Source: Himantopus leucocephalus (taxonomy: Eukaryota > Chordata > Aves > Charadriiformes > Recurvirostridae). From it: 64,000 nucleotides of DNA. The stretch is taken from assembly GCA_003993805.1 (NCBI GenBank), contig RSEF01000003.1:106056138-106120137 (forward strand). Direction: 5' to 3'. Made by a program: the position numbers and the translations under genes. The notes under the pieces were generated by a model. The model searched no databases and was not told the origin of the DNA. It saw nothing but the letters and a program-made list of their open reading frames with translations. Positions within the stretch are counted from its first letter, which is position 1. The number at the start of each line of letters is the position of its first letter. Below are positions 35,010-48,658 of the stretch, piece by piece.

Positions 35010-35592
35010 CATAGGGTCAGTGAGGTCAGAGCAGTGGAAAAGTTTGCTGGTGATGCAGAGCTGCTCAAAGTAGTAGCAACAAAGGTAGACAGAGCGGCAT
35101 TAGAAAGGACGTTAGGAAAATGAGTGACAAGGTGGTAAGATACCAGATGAAGTGTGATATAGAGAAGTGTAAAAAGGTGCACATGATGGCAAACAATTCA
35201 CACATAAATTGCTGGCTTCTGAGCCAAGCATAACCACTCAGGAGTGAGGCCCTGGGAAATGGCAGCTACTTACTTAAAACCATCAGCTCAGTTTTTGGTA
35301 GAAGTCAAAAAAAGCAAAGAAAATGGAAGGAAATGTCAGATAAACAATCGTTTCAAGGGTACAATGGAGAATTCCATAAAAGAGGTTAACCTTGGAGGTT
35401 ACTGAACAGACAAGCCAGGACAGGCAGAGGAAATTCTTTGAGCTGAAACTGGTGGAGGTGGTGTAAAGTAGGAGGAAGAAATATCACACAGACTTCTCCT
35501 GCTTTTATGCTTCCCTGGGTATCTGCTTGCACTTTTGGGCTGGGTGGGTATTTGCGCTGAACCAGTATGACCATTTCCATGTTCTTAAGGGA
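35010..35592 (+). mobile_element. Old, diverged CR1-like LINE copy
   Basis: Segments AAGTTTGCTGGTGATGCAGA, GAGTGACAAGGTGGTAAGAT and GATATAGAGAAGTGTAAAAA follow the order of an ancient CR1 reverse-transcriptase region (FADD...W...K). The copy ends with AACCAGTATGACCATTTCC then ATGTTCTTAAG, the 'cagtatggccattcttatgttctta' type tail known from old reptile-bird CR1 families rather than the ATTCTATG tail of the young ones. It is heavily diverged, and the middle is hard to align by eye. Confidence 0.7.
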
Positions 35593-37859
35593 TACAGGAG
35601 GGCTGCATTAAACTCCAGCTCATTCACAGAGACCAAGCACGTTCTTTGCCTGGTAACTTAATCTTAACCTCGAATAAATTTTCCCAGATACCTGAGTGAA
35701 CGTAAAGTTTGGGGCCTTTTATAAGGAGATGTACGCACCTATGAAAATTATTCCCACTGGCTTTCAGTGAACTTTGCAGAAGCAGAAACATTGTGCTCTT
35801 TTTAAACCAAAAGTCCTGGTCCTTTCATTCAGGTCGAGAGGCAGCCAGCACACCTGTGGATGCTGGAAAACAATTATAACAGTAATTATTTTCTTTTTAG
35901 TACTAAAATTATTAGCCTTACTATGGAAATTGAATCCAGTTCAAAGTTTCCTTCTGTTCATGCAATGTCTGAATTGCTCTGCCTTTCCTTGAACCCAACC
36001 TGACAAGCAGCACGCTTTGTAAAGGTTACTCAGCAGGGTATAGAGCGGTTTTATTCCAAATGCACATAATGAGAGGGTGCGAGAGAAATGGTTGAGTCAG
36101 ACACAGCTTGCCATTTGTCACTGCCTACATGGGATTAAGCAAGTGACCTTATGATGAAAGCCCAATATTAGTAGATTATTTATGAAAGCTGTTTGATATT
36201 GGAATAACACTCGACCAAAACGAACACTTAACTGTTGTGATATAAAGATGTATTCATCCTCCTTTGTTCTACTGTAAAAAATTCCTATTGCACTTACATT
36301 TAATTAGCCCCATTTCAGCTGTCAATCCCTGCCTGAGTGACATTGTAGATGTACCCACATGGATGGACTTCGGAGCCATGTTACAGCTTCTTCCCAGCCC
36401 TGTCTCTGGCCCTGTTTCATTCTTCTGGCTGGATCACTTGGACGGATCTTGGCCCTCGTTCTTTGCTTTCCACATCACGGCGGTCAGACCCCGTTATCAA
36501 CTCCTGAGGGACTATGCCTGTGAGTGAGGGCAGGGTTCGCACAGGCTCGTGCTCGGCTCCCAGCTTGTCTCTCCCCATGGAGCAGCCGGCCCTCGCTGCC
36601 CCCAAGGCGAGACCTCCCTGTCAGTACACTCAGTAATAATGGGTGATGCTGACATTTTCACAACTGTTCTACTTTAGTGTTGTTTGAGTGGATATTAAGC
36701 TTGAATGAGTCTTTCATCGGACAGTTATTATTGTCATGGCCCTCTGTGACAGTTACGAGGCTAGAACAGTCATAGATGAAAATGGAACTTTATCCAACAG
36801 TTCCTTCATACAGTCAAACTTGTGGTTGCTCTATAACATATATGCAAGAGCGATGTTCTTCGGTGTCAAAGACTGAAGAGTGTGAAGAATTTCATGTTCT
36901 CTGCTAGTAGCTTACAATGGCCACCTTCAGAGCTAAAAATGGTCATCATTCTCATAATTTTACTTTTGGTTTCAACTTGAATGCAGTAGGTCTCTGTGTA
37001 TCCCACAAAAGAGTAGGGTTACTGCAACCTGAAGCTTCTTATATTTACATAGGTTTGATCTGACTGTGTATAATTTGATGTCATTTCATGTTCTTTCTCC
37101 CAATTGACACAGCTTCCATTTATTAAACTCTGTAAATACAAAATGAGAAACACAGCTCATCCCAATTCCATTTCTCCTCTGGCATCGCTTTGCTGTTTCC
37201 AGTCCTCTACGGTTCTCAGTTTCCCAACGGCTTGTTGACTTCATTGTGCTTTAGCATTCATCTTCTTACAGAAGAATCAGTGGGGCTACTCAGAGTTAAA
37301 GGAGTTTAAAACATCAAAGATGTCTGAAATCCTGCAGGGAACCTACATTCTTCAGCATCTTCCATGTAGGATTTCAAAGCAATTTTCCATTGCCAAAGGA
37401 AATTATGCTCTCCTTCCTCCCGCAGTCCGCACTCTTCCATTCACCAAATATTACTGCTGTTTAAAAAGGTTTTTTTTTTTCTTTTGTGAAGTGAAGATGA
37501 CAAAGGGACTCAACCAGAAATTCTGATCCCTTTATTCAGCTGTGTCATTTGGTCTCATAAGACATTAAATGTAGGTGTTACTTATACCTACAAGCATTGC
37601 TTCCCTGCATCCTGTGACCATTACAATGGCAATTCTATTAACCCTTAACATTAACTGAGGTATTCTGTTTGAATTTTCATGCTGCCACACCTGAAAGCCA
37701 TCAGTTTCACACCTGTGAAAGCTGCCATTTATGCTGTAAAGGGAGTCTATAAGAAACCAGGATTGCAGATTATTCTATTCCAAACAGCTAGAATACAATA
37801 TTTTAGAAGAAAAACACCACTATCTGACATGAAAAAATACACTCTCAGAAAGTCCTGGC
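35593..37859. other. AT-rich non-coding stretch
   Basis: Nothing recognisable. Longest open frame is 87 codons (36264-36527 plus), with no motif. Confidence 0.5.
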
Positions 37860-37976
37860 TGAATAAAGCCCTGAGCAACCTGGTCTGATCTTGCAGCTGG
37901 AGGTCTGATCTTTAAGCAGGAGGCTGGACTAGAGACCTCCTGAGGTCCTTTCCAACCTGAATGGTCCTATGATTCA
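37860..37976 (+). mobile_element. CR1 LINE, short 3' end fragment
   Basis: GCAACCTGGTCTGATC, GGCTGGACTAGAGACCTCC, TGAGGTCCTTTCCAACCTGA and a final CCTATGATTCA are the tail of a CR1 copy. About 115 bp remain. Confidence 0.88.
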
Positions 37977-40794
37977 CTTAAAGTGAATCTCTCCCAAATT
38001 CAAAAGAAAGCACTGTGCAAGGCAGCTCCTTAATAGATATTTGCTTTTGGGGGCAACAGATAATTTCTTCTTCTGGAAATCCAAACCTTGTGGCAAAACA
38101 TTTTTTTCACTGATATACTCAGTTCATCCATTTACTGTAGGCTGATTTTCACATTCTCTGCAATCCAGATGCCAATTGTATGGAGCCCAAAGGAAAAGAA
38201 GGAAGAAAAGAGAAAGAAAGAAATATTAAAATAAGCTAGATAATTTTTATTACTCTCCTTCATAATATCTAAAGGCTACTTACTGCCCAAGTGATTTATG
38301 ACATCTGAGAACATCTTTAGTATCTTCATGATTTTAACAAAGATGTAAAGATGCTAGAAGTTAGGCTGATGCACTTGCTTGTACTGCTTGAGAGATTTAC
38401 CTTATAGATTCTTAGAAAGGGCAGATGGACTTTTTGAACTGTGCCTCATGGACTGTTTTTCCATTTCTGTGATTTAGTCTTGTTTGAACACTTCCAGGCT
38501 TAGTCTCTACTGGAGTGTTCCCTAGAAACCGGTTATGTTAGGCTACCTATTTCAAGGTTTCTTCTATCTTCCTTTGGATATAAAGGAAATAAAGGGAGAG
38601 AGTAACTTAGAAAGTGGTCTAAGTGTCAAATTTTAAATTGTTGCTATGTAACATGCTATCTCTAAGAAGAGGGTATAATAAAATAGAAAATATGAACTTG
38701 GCAAGATACATGTATAATGAATATTTTATACTGTGAATACCGCTTTCAGTGCATAATTTAGATAGTTTGAAAGAAGTCTTGCATCTGTTGTGATATCTCC
38801 ACCTCCAGAAAAACCCAGAATGCTTCCTTCATAGCACCCAATGGGTTCTTGCCTCAGATCATTAAGGCTTTAAAAAATGAGATGAGACAACTCCAGTGCA
38901 AAGAACCAGGGAGAAAGGAAGAAACTTGATTCAGAGACTTTCAGGCATGGGCAAGTGTATAAGATGACAAGTTGAAAAGAGCTCTCCAGTCTCCCTTCAT
39001 AAGATTGACTTCCACTGGAGGAGGATGAGGAGGTGAGCTTGGCAAGGCCGGGCAGTGACAGCAAAACAAAAGCACAGCTGGGTAACTTTAAAAACTCACC
39101 AGGGACATCAGGCCTAAGAGAGTGAAGGTTCTTAGTTGTTCCCAACCATATGAAACATTCATAAAACAAAGCTAAAACACACTATGTTTTGCTATTTTTC
39201 TTTAGTGATTTTGTTTAGAGTTGTGTTAATTGGGAATGTAACCCTTTGTCATAATACATTAAGATTTCTTGTATCCATGAAAGCTGGTTCATTAATCATA
39301 GGGGAATCTGATAATTTGATAGACCACAACAGACCAATGTTATATGCTTGGCAGACATGTCCTTTGATTATCTATAATTCCCCTCAAAATTCAGGGATTA
39401 GAATGTGTTTGTCATCAATGAGCAAGGACTGTGTTAGAGGCTAATAACATTGGCTACCAGCACACAGAGAAATATATCTGTGGGTTAATATATCTAAGGG
39501 GCTAGACACAATCCATCAGACAGGGTAATCCCATATTGTGGAAAAAATGAACCTTGTCGCGTGAGAGGAAAACAGGAATACCTTAACTTTAGAGAAGAGA
39601 AAGAGATTATACGGATGGCAGAAGGATGTACAGTTGAAGCAGCCTTGGGAATTGAATGCTATCTCTTGAAAAAATGCCTCAGATCCCAGTTTACACATTT
39701 TCAAGTTATTCTAAATTCCCAAGCAGGAATATAATTATTAAAACATAATTTTTCAAAAAAGCTGTAGAAAGTTACTATTTTCTATTATACAGTGTAGGGA
39801 TCTATAGAAATGAAGGTTTTATGATGGAGGTAGTGATCAGAGTGCAAAAATCTCTATATTCTATAGATATCCTTCAATCACTGCACAAATTCTTTCCCAA
39901 TAGCTGTTTATAGGTAACTCAAGACTAGTCAGAGCACAGCCATTTGAATATTTTTTGAGTACAGTCAATGGTTTGAAATAGTACCAGACGACCAGAAGGC
40001 AGGATCCTGTGAAAGGGAACTTTTCTCGTACCAGTTAGGCACTGGACAGTATCCCCACAGGCTGCTTGCCTCTGAGACAACTCTATTTAGTATAATATTT
40101 AGTGAATATTAACAACATGGTATCATGGGCTAAAGAAAGTTAATAGATGATGAAGAAGGAACATTTCTGGGTTGGGAAATTAGACAATATTTTGATCTTA
40201 AGAGAAAGTTGAGAGAGATTAATTTCAAACATGTTCTGTACAACAGCAACAAGTTTTCTTGAGCTGTGAGCCACCCATCCTGGAAGAAATCAGGCAGCAC
40301 ATGAGGAGATGGGACAATCTGGGCTTCCGATCCTCTACTTGAAGTATCAGCCCTTTTCAGTTTTGCCTCCAAAATCCCTAGCAGCACACTAATCTATGGT
40401 CTATGCTTGCTTTTGGTGACATCCATGGCTGAACCCTCACTGATTTGAGAGCCAAATTTTGCCTCTAGTTTTCAAGAGTAGCTATGATGCATTTATTCCT
40501 GGGTATATAACTTTTAGCGTGAGAAAAACATCCTTTATAAGAAAAATCAGAACTATTATCAAACCTTTCATAGAAAGCAATACAAATCTGACTACTTTTT
40601 ATCACAGTATTACCATGCAGAAAATTCCAAAACAAACCAACAAACGTATGTTTTCATGTTTATCCATGACATGCTTTTTTGATGAAATATTCAATTGTAA
40701 CATACACTGTCCAGGAGAAATAATATAGGTTAAAGGCCTGTTAAAGGTTTATTAAGTCATCTGATAGCACTTAATGTTCAAAGAGAAGTGGTTT
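37977..40794. other. AT-rich non-coding stretch
   Basis: Nothing recognisable beyond a purine-rich tract at about 38,190-38,226. Short open frames only. Confidence 0.5.
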
Positions 40795-40870
40795 TTGTCA
40801 GGTTAGGTTAATGGTTGGACTTGGCGATCTTAAAGGTGCCTTCCAACCTCAACAATTCTATGATTCTATG
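40795..40870 (+). mobile_element. CR1 LINE 3' tail, upstream member of a tandem pair
   Basis: TTAATGGTTGGACTTGGCGA, TCTTAAAGGTGCCTTCCAAC and AATTCTATGATTCTATG form a very short CR1 tail with an intact terminal repeat. It is followed at once by the body of a second CR1 in the same orientation. Confidence 0.93.
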
Positions 40871-40871
40871 A

Positions 40872-41309
40872 CCAAAGCTGGTGCGGGGTCTGGAGGACAA
40901 GTCCTATGAGGAGCGGCTGAGGGAACTGGGGTTGTTTAGCCTGGAGAAAAGGAGACTGAGGGGAGACCTTATCACTCTCTATAACTACCCAAAAGGAAGT
41001 TGTAACGAGGTGGGGGTCGGTCTCTTCTCCCAAGTAACAAGCAATAGGACAAGAGGAAACGGCTTGAAGTTGCACTATGGGAGGTTTAGATTGGATATTA
41101 CGAAAAATTTCTTCACTGAAAGGGTTGTCAAGCATTCAAACAGGCTGCCCAGGGAAGTGGTTGAGTCCCCATCCGTGGAGGTATTTAAAAGTGTAGACCT
41201 GCTGCTTAGGGACATGGTTTAGTGGTGGACTTGGCAGTATTAGGTTTATGGTTTGACTCAATGATCTTAAAGGTCTTTTCCAAACTAAAAGATTCTGTGA
41301 TTCTATGAC
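40872..41309 (+). mobile_element. CR1 LINE copy, downstream member of a tandem pair
   Basis: Begins CCAAAGCTGGTGCGGGGTCT and continues through GAGGAGCGGCTGAGGGAACT, GGGGTCGGTCTCTTCTCCCA, CAGGCTGCCCAGGGAAGTG and GGACATGGTTTAGTGGTGG to a GATTCTGTGATTCTATG tail. About 440 bp, 5'-truncated, well preserved. Its 5' break lies exactly at the ATTCTATG repeat of the preceding copy. Confidence 0.97.
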
Positions 41310-42882
41310 TACAGTAATATGACACAGATTGTCGTAAAAATATTTTATATTTTAATATTACAGAGTATTAAGTGTAGATGTTAATATTAATGGGGACATG
41401 AATATAAACTATAACACACCACATGATTTCTATTTCCAGTCCAAGCAGTTTTCAAAGTGTTGAAATAAAGTTTAATAATCCTTGTTTCACAAGGATCTTC
41501 AATGATTAGGCTGCAGCTCAAGTACAGCACATAAAAAATATCTGGCAATTACTTGCAATACATTTGTAAGAGTCACAATCTCTTTTGACAATCTGAGAAC
41601 AGCAAATGGAGAAATTCATCAAACAAGGAAAAATACTTGTAAATAGATGGAAGAGAACTGAGAGAGAAAGCAGCAGTATGCTCATATATTAACAGGCACG
41701 TATCTGGAGATTAGGCATCGTTCTCCTTTCAGTGTTTCTTTTTGGCGACTGTGAGGGACATGCATTGGTGAGGACCAATCTACAACCAGAAAAGGAAGGA
41801 GTGTTTTTTTCCAATCAGTCAAGTTCAGGAAGGAAATAAACCCCAAAGAGTTTCCCAGTGCTGCCTTTACCAGAGTTTCAGGTAATGCATAGCTGATTTG
41901 AGCATAATTTGACATCTGTTGGAGAAGGAGAAGCTGCCTGCTAATTCAGAGAAACCTGATGAGATGCCTTAAGCAAGAAACCTGACTGCTGCAGCCAGCC
42001 CCTGCCCTGCGCCTGCCTGGTGCACGCAGAGGGATCACACATGGACACTGTTCCCCAGGCACTCCCTCTCTACATACAGCTTTTAACATTCACCTGCCAA
42101 TTAAGGGCTCTTCTGACAGGCTTCTCGCGCACCTGAACAGGGAATACACTTTGGACCACAGAAAGAGATTGAACATCACCCTTTTTAATGCTGCAATGTC
42201 ATGCCAAATTTTTAGAGATGCAGTGTACTGAAAATGTAGTGAGCCTGTCTCAGTGCCACAACAGAATGACATCATGCTTGAAGTTCTTCAGCATCCCCAT
42301 TTACCAGCTCCTTTCCTCCCTGTCATATGTCCCTCTGGCAGCGAAGCAAGGCTTCTGGTTTCTCTGTAGCCCCGCTCCTGCCCACCCTACAGAGCCAACA
42401 CGGCCAAGGCTGTGCCATCAGCTGGGCACCACTCTTGTTCCTTCTCTCTCCTAACTTAATAAAATCCCTATTCATGAAGTTTCCTAATATCTCTGTGTGG
42501 TCTTAAGTCCAGAATGATGTAAAATGCTTCAAAGACGCAATGGGGCCACTGCAGCATTTTGCATCCTCCTGCTGCCTCCTAAGGTAGTAGCAAAGAAGTG
42601 CTGCAAATCCCTGGCTATTCAGTAAGTCAACCAAAGCCAGAGGTGGAGGGACCTTTTTTGGGGTGGGGTGTACAACCTGGGGAAGGATTTGGCTAAAATG
42701 TGCACCCAGATGTGCCCACTTCAGACAATCATTTGTTTCGCTCTCAGATCACTGATGTGTAATTGATTTGGGTTCTTGAGTACAAATACTTTGCATCTCT
42801 TCCCTTGCCATTCAAATCTGACTATCCTCCTTGGATCCCAAGCAACTTACAGTGCTAACAACGTTAATTACAAAGTACTGAG
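41310..42882. other. AT-rich non-coding stretch
   Basis: No gene recognised. Short frames without motifs. Confidence 0.5.
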
Positions 42883-43367
42883 GAAAGGACATGGACCTGT
42901 TGGAATGGGTCCAGAGGAGGGCCACAAAGATGATCAGAGGGCTGGAGCACCTCTCCTATGAACACAGGCTGAGAGAGATGGGTTTGTTTAATCTGGAGAA
43001 GAGAAGGCTCCGGGCAGACATTATTGCAACCTTCTAGTACCCAAAGGGGGCCTATAGGAAAGATGGGGAGGGACTTTTTACAAGGGCACGTAGTGATAGG
43101 ACATGGGGTAATGGCTTCAAACTGGAAGAGGGGAGATTTAGATTAAATATTAGGAAGAAATTCTTCACTATGAGAGTGGTGAGCCACTGGAACAAGTTGC
43201 CCAGGGAGGTTGTGGATGCCCCATCCCTGGAGGTGTTCAAGGCCAGGCTGGATGGGGCTTTGAGCAGCCTGGTCTGGTGGGAGGTGTCCCTGCCCATGGC
43301 AGGGGGGTTGGAACCAGGTGATCTTTAAGGTCCCTTCCAACCCAAACCATTCTATGATTCTATGATT
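42883..43367 (+). mobile_element. CR1 LINE copy with intact tail
   Basis: Opens with GGAAAGGACATGGACCTGTT and GGGTCCAGAGGAGGGCCACA, continues GGAGAAGAGAAGGCTCCGGG and ATGGCTTCAAACTGGAAGAG, and ends CATTCTATGATTCTATGATT. About 485 bp, 5'-truncated, of the same subfamily as the 27.3-kb copy. Confidence 0.97.
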
Positions 43368-46300
43368 GCATGTAACTGAAGAGAAACAGAGGACAGCAAG
43401 AATAGTGTACTTAAGCAACAGTGACATGGACACAAGAATTTAAAAAGTCAATCTCAGATGTGGCAATCAGGCAACACCAGCTCTCCCACAGCTTCTTTCC
43501 CTGATTGTGAACCAGGACTGAAAAAAATTTCAGTAGTCGTTTACTCCGGATGTTGTGAAATTGTACTGGCCAAGCTAAGTGCTGTCAGCCCACATTTCAG
43601 AAACCTGACAGTAGAAACACTGACTCACGAATCCTGCAGCTAAACTAGTGTTACATGAATAGAACTGCATGGGGATGCAAGCTGAACTCTGTATTTTTAT
43701 TGAGGCATAAGACTGTTTTGTACATTTGTTTGATATTTCCATCTATTTAATGTTTCTTTGAACTGATTCCATGGCATTTTTTTCTGAAATATCTGTCTAT
43801 AACCAAAAAAAAGAAAGGATTCATAGTTTATAAGTCCCTGACTGGAGCACCATCCTTAAACCGCAAAGTAAGTTTATCTGACTGAAAGCTGGAAGAATGC
43901 AGCCATTAATGGTAATTTTACCCCTCTGAAGTAAGACCTGTATTTAAGTGCCTCTTATCTTTTTACTTCTTTTCCAAGCGTGAACCTCACACAGTAGAAA
44001 TCTGGGTACCTTTTCATAAACTGCTTCTGTGAACTCTGGAGATGAGGAAATGTTTTTTTGGGAGAGAAAAAAGAATAAGGCTTTAACCTCCATTGTTTAT
44101 GACACTTCCCAGAACCCCCTCTGGAGCGTTTAGCCCACTTATTTTGGCAAGACAGGAGCTAAATCTATTGCTGGAGACATAATAGCGAATGACGCTGGAG
44201 GCATGGCTCATCTGAACATGACCCCACAAAATGCTCCAGGCTGGCCGCTCTGCTGTGTCCTGGGACGCAGAGGCTGCCTGCGGGCCAGTCGTCCCCTGCC
44301 AGGTATGTCTGTCACCAGAGCAGTGTTCTGCACCCCCAGGGATGTGAGTGGGGAGTGGAGGCCCAGTGTAATAGAAGTAAGCCTCACATATGTACCCAGC
44401 TTCACTAAGACAAACCAAAGCCCCTTTACCGGCACTTCACAGCTCCCCTTTACAGAAAATAAAAGTGAAATAAAATTAACTTGAGCTTTGAAAACTGTAA
44501 AATCCATTTTTAAAGGGGGGGGGGGGCTTTAAGACAAAATAACAAATGAACCCTTAAAAAAATAACGTGTCTGAAAACTTGCGCATGAAAAGTGGTTACT
44601 TTCCAATGCTCATCCCTCAAACTTATGACACTCAGACAACACAAATTGCATCAGGTAAAGGACAATGCCCCACAAGGTAGCGCAGATGTAGCTGCTTCTG
44701 CACCGCAGGTAGGAGCCACCAAGGCCAGGACAATCCCGTCTGAGCTTTGCACTCTTCCTTCTGGCCCTGAAATCAGAGACTTTTCACCCTAGGCTTCTCC
44801 TATAGTCAATGGAGAGAGAAAGGCATCTTTGAGGGACTGACCCCTGCTTGTTAGCACCACTTCTTTTAGATTTTTGTCACCAATCTGTATAGCGTTTGCT
44901 GTCAGACTGTGTGTCTAGGAAAGGAGAAGAAGGTGAAGGCCAAGTGCTGAGGTTTGTGGCAGCACGGTCATGGGGTCCCCTCAACTGTCATACCCCACCG
45001 CGGCAAGAGACAATGCAGGACCATCAATATTTCACTGAGCTTGTTTATACCCCAGAATGTCTGAAGAGATTTCCAAGGAGATGGTTAAATCTTTCTGGCT
45101 TACTGTCATTCATTTCTTCCATGGAGTTAATTGTTGGTCCAGAATCAGCACCGGCATTTCAAATGCCACTGAAAGGGATTTCCCATCCATAATATGACCT
45201 GTTGTATTGGCATCTTTACTGTACCAAAGAGACAGATATTTCACATGAGCTTAATAATGCCCAGAAAAATTATAAACACTGTTCCTTAGGGCACTTGCTC
45301 TGTTTATCACCAGTCCTAAAAAAATACTGATGTAGAAAACTGAAGGCTCAGCCACAATAGTCGAAGGTGCTTTATTTGAACCCCCCTACACAGAATGAGA
45401 TTTTCAAAAACAGAAACTAAGTGGTTAAAATAGCTCTTGAAAAAGCTTTTGGAAATATTGAACATAAAAGAGAAACGTGTTCAGGTAAAATGCTGGTTCC
45501 CTCAAAGAATCCTCTTTCCTCTAGTTTACTTATTTTTTTATTCAGACAGCACAGGATGAGTTGGAGCTGGCTTTTCTTCAAGAATAATATTTCTGTAAAG
45601 CCGTGTGCTTTGTCCCAGTGAGACATTGCATAGGAGAGATATTTTTAAATGAACATTTTAAAGGTGAACTTCATAACAGTGACACACCTGTAGGCATTTG
45701 TGTTGCATGAGTAACAGCGAAAAAGACTAACATGTTGTTATAGCAACAAGCATTAAGCGATGACTTCATGAGAGGAATTGAGTGACATCAGAATAGTACC
45801 CTGAAAATATCTGCTTTTGCTGGGAGTCTTGTTTTGCAGGACAGGCTGAATGCATTTCTTTTCTCCCAGCCCCTGCAGCTCAAAGGAGCCGTGAGCGCAG
45901 GGGAAACCTGAACGGGTGTCTCACGCTCAGAGCAGGGATGAGCACAAGCAGCTGGACCAGAGAGGTGAGAGCACCGTGGGTTTGGAGGATGTTCCCTTGT
46001 TTACCTCACAGTTCTCTGAGCACTTCCAAGAAGAAGGAACTTTTTTCCCCAAACTTTGCTTGCTGTTACTCCTCCAGATTTCTCCTCAGATGTCAGACCA
46101 GCTCCTTGACTCAAAGTTTCTCTGACCCTCAAGCTTCTATGCAAAGGGTTTCTGCCTTCAGACCTTAGCATGGTGTCACACTAAGCCTTCCAGTCCCCAG
46201 GGAAAAAGGAGGTCTGCGAAGAGCAGAAAATAAGCAACATGAATGGGCTGGGGCTGGGATGGCTGTGGTGCTGTTGGAGTTATCCTAAGTGATATCTGAG

Positions 46301-48065
46301 GAGCCACTGACCATTTACATCTCCATAACAGTTTCTTCAGAAGCAGATTCAACCTCCTTTCAGGTCCCTTCTCTTGTTCCTGTTAGCTGAGAGGCTCAAG
46401 AGTTACTGGTTTGAGTTTTTTTAGAAATGCACCGTTTTTTAAATCCAATCTTCAATGCATTATTTCACTCTAGAGGCTTAAATAGGCACAGAGATGTCTG
46501 CTTGTCCCTGTTATTTCTTGCGAGCAGTAGGGTGGGATGAGGCTACCTACCTTAGATCTCTTCCCCCAAACAGACAAAGAACTAAAGATTCAAGGACTTG
46601 GGAGGTGGATATAGAAGATTATCTCCAATTTTCCTCTTCTCTGGTCTCTTCTGTTCCCTTAGCTAATCCATGGTTTCCTCTTTTATGGACAGGTTCTATT
46701 TCTCTGTGGTTTTAGTGCCTCTTCTTGATCACCTGCCTGCTTACAGGCAAAGGGAAGGTGAACGAGGGCTTGGCACTCCAGATGGTAGCGAAATACAGGT
46801 TTAAAGAACATAGAGCTTAATATCAAAAAAAATGGTGTTTTAGACACCAACACATTACTTAAAAAGCAAAAGAAAATATCTACAATAGCAATTTCCTTCT
46901 CTGAAGAGCCTGATTTGTAGAAATGAGCTTAAAAATATAGATTAACTATTCCGTAACTTCAGGATGCTTTTCCAGACAGGCTCCTTCCAGACTTTGCTAC
47001 ATCATTGCCTCGCTGGCCCTGAGATGTCACCTGCTGGATAGAAGAAATCAGGAGATCACACACATGCTGATCTGATGTGTGTGGCAAATGGGAATAAAGA
47101 ATGAGATGTTGCAAGACATTGCTCATAGAATGTGAAACAGAAATATGGCAGAGGGGGTGAGTGAGGAGGGCCATATATCTTAGTCTCATGTATAACGCAT
47201 GAAACTTGGTGGATCTGCAAATTCATTGCTGAGGACAAGCACTAATTGCAATGCAGAAGCAGACAGCACCAGCCAGTGACTTCTTGGGTGCTGCAAAAGC
47301 ATCTAGGGGTATGTGGCAGACCGTTTTGTTGGGTTTGTGTTTGGCTGGAAAGACTGAACCCGTTGCAGAGTTTCTGCTCCTGATGCAATGAAAGAACAGC
47401 AGAGGCTTTCTGGATTAGCTGCTTTTAGCAACCGAGAAGGGACTCCAGTCCTCCAGGCTTTTCTCCTTTCCAGAAAAACAGGACATTTCAGTCAAGATGC
47501 TTAACATTAAGAAGTTAAGCACTCACAACTGATAATATTTAGAACAGTAACCAAAATGGCCACAAACTCACCAGATATCAAAGATACTGCATGAGTCATT
47601 AATGACTGCTGTAAAGGAGTCTTTATCTGTGACAGGATCAGAAAGTTACAACCCACCACACTGTATACTCAGTCACTTTTAATGACTCAGCCTGCTCTGA
47701 CTTCAGGAAACCATGGTGCTGAATCTCAATTTATGGCCCAGCAATGGTTAATGAACCTCAGCAGAGAAGACAGAGGCGACTAATTATTTGCACATTTGGA
47801 CATCTGAGAAAAAAAAAGGAAGAATAGAAATATCTTAAAAAGATGGAGGGGAAAGAAAAAGACTCATTAGTATGCCAAGGCATTTAACCTAATTTCCTGG
47901 GTAACAGATTTCTCTATAAAGAAAACAAATACCTAGTCTGGCTTCCCGTCTCCCTACATCTCTGAATGAACTAGCCTGAGGAGAGAGAGAGATGCTGTGT
48001 CCTTTGACACTTGCCCTTTATCTACAGACGCAATATACATGCCAAAAATAAATGTGAACAATAGA

Positions 48066-48084
48066 TGTCCCAAATATTGGGACA
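48066..48084. repeat. Short inverted repeat
   Basis: TGTCCCAA-ATA-TTGGGACA: two perfect 8-bp arms around three bases. It might be a protein-binding site; chance is also plausible in 64 kb. Confidence 0.5.
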
Positions 48085-48658
48085 CATTGACTTGTAAACA
48101 ATGAATAGCCCAAATCCAATACTAGTCATAAGAGTCTGAAAGCAATACAGAAGAAACCAGCATCAGCCTTAGTGCTTCAAATCTTGCCTAGGAAGTTAAG
48201 GATAGAAGGCAAAACTGATTTGACATGCCACTTCAAGGCACGCACTCTTGGTAGGACATACCAGCTCAAAAACATACCAGTATCTCTCCAATGGAAACGC
48301 CTTTCTAAATCTAAGGAAAAAATCCATGTGCTTGATTCAACTGTTAGTGTTCCTGAGCCTGAGGGGCTTTTCCCTCCTGTCTGCCCATGGGAAGCCTTGA
48401 GTAAAGCCCTCAAACTCTCCTACTAGTCAGTGTCGGTCACAGCTTCATAGCTGTGCAGCTTCCCTGCTCTACTTTCCATCCCCCCTGCCCCGAGGCTGGG
48501 GTGACTTCTGGTCCCTCACAAAGACATGTGAAAGGAGAGCTTTTCATCTCACCAAGAAAAGAAAGGATTTCAGCCTGATCATATTGTTGCATAGAAAAAG
48601 GAAGCAAAAGTCTGGGAGATGACCAAGAAATGCATATATTCAAACTAAGAGACAACTT

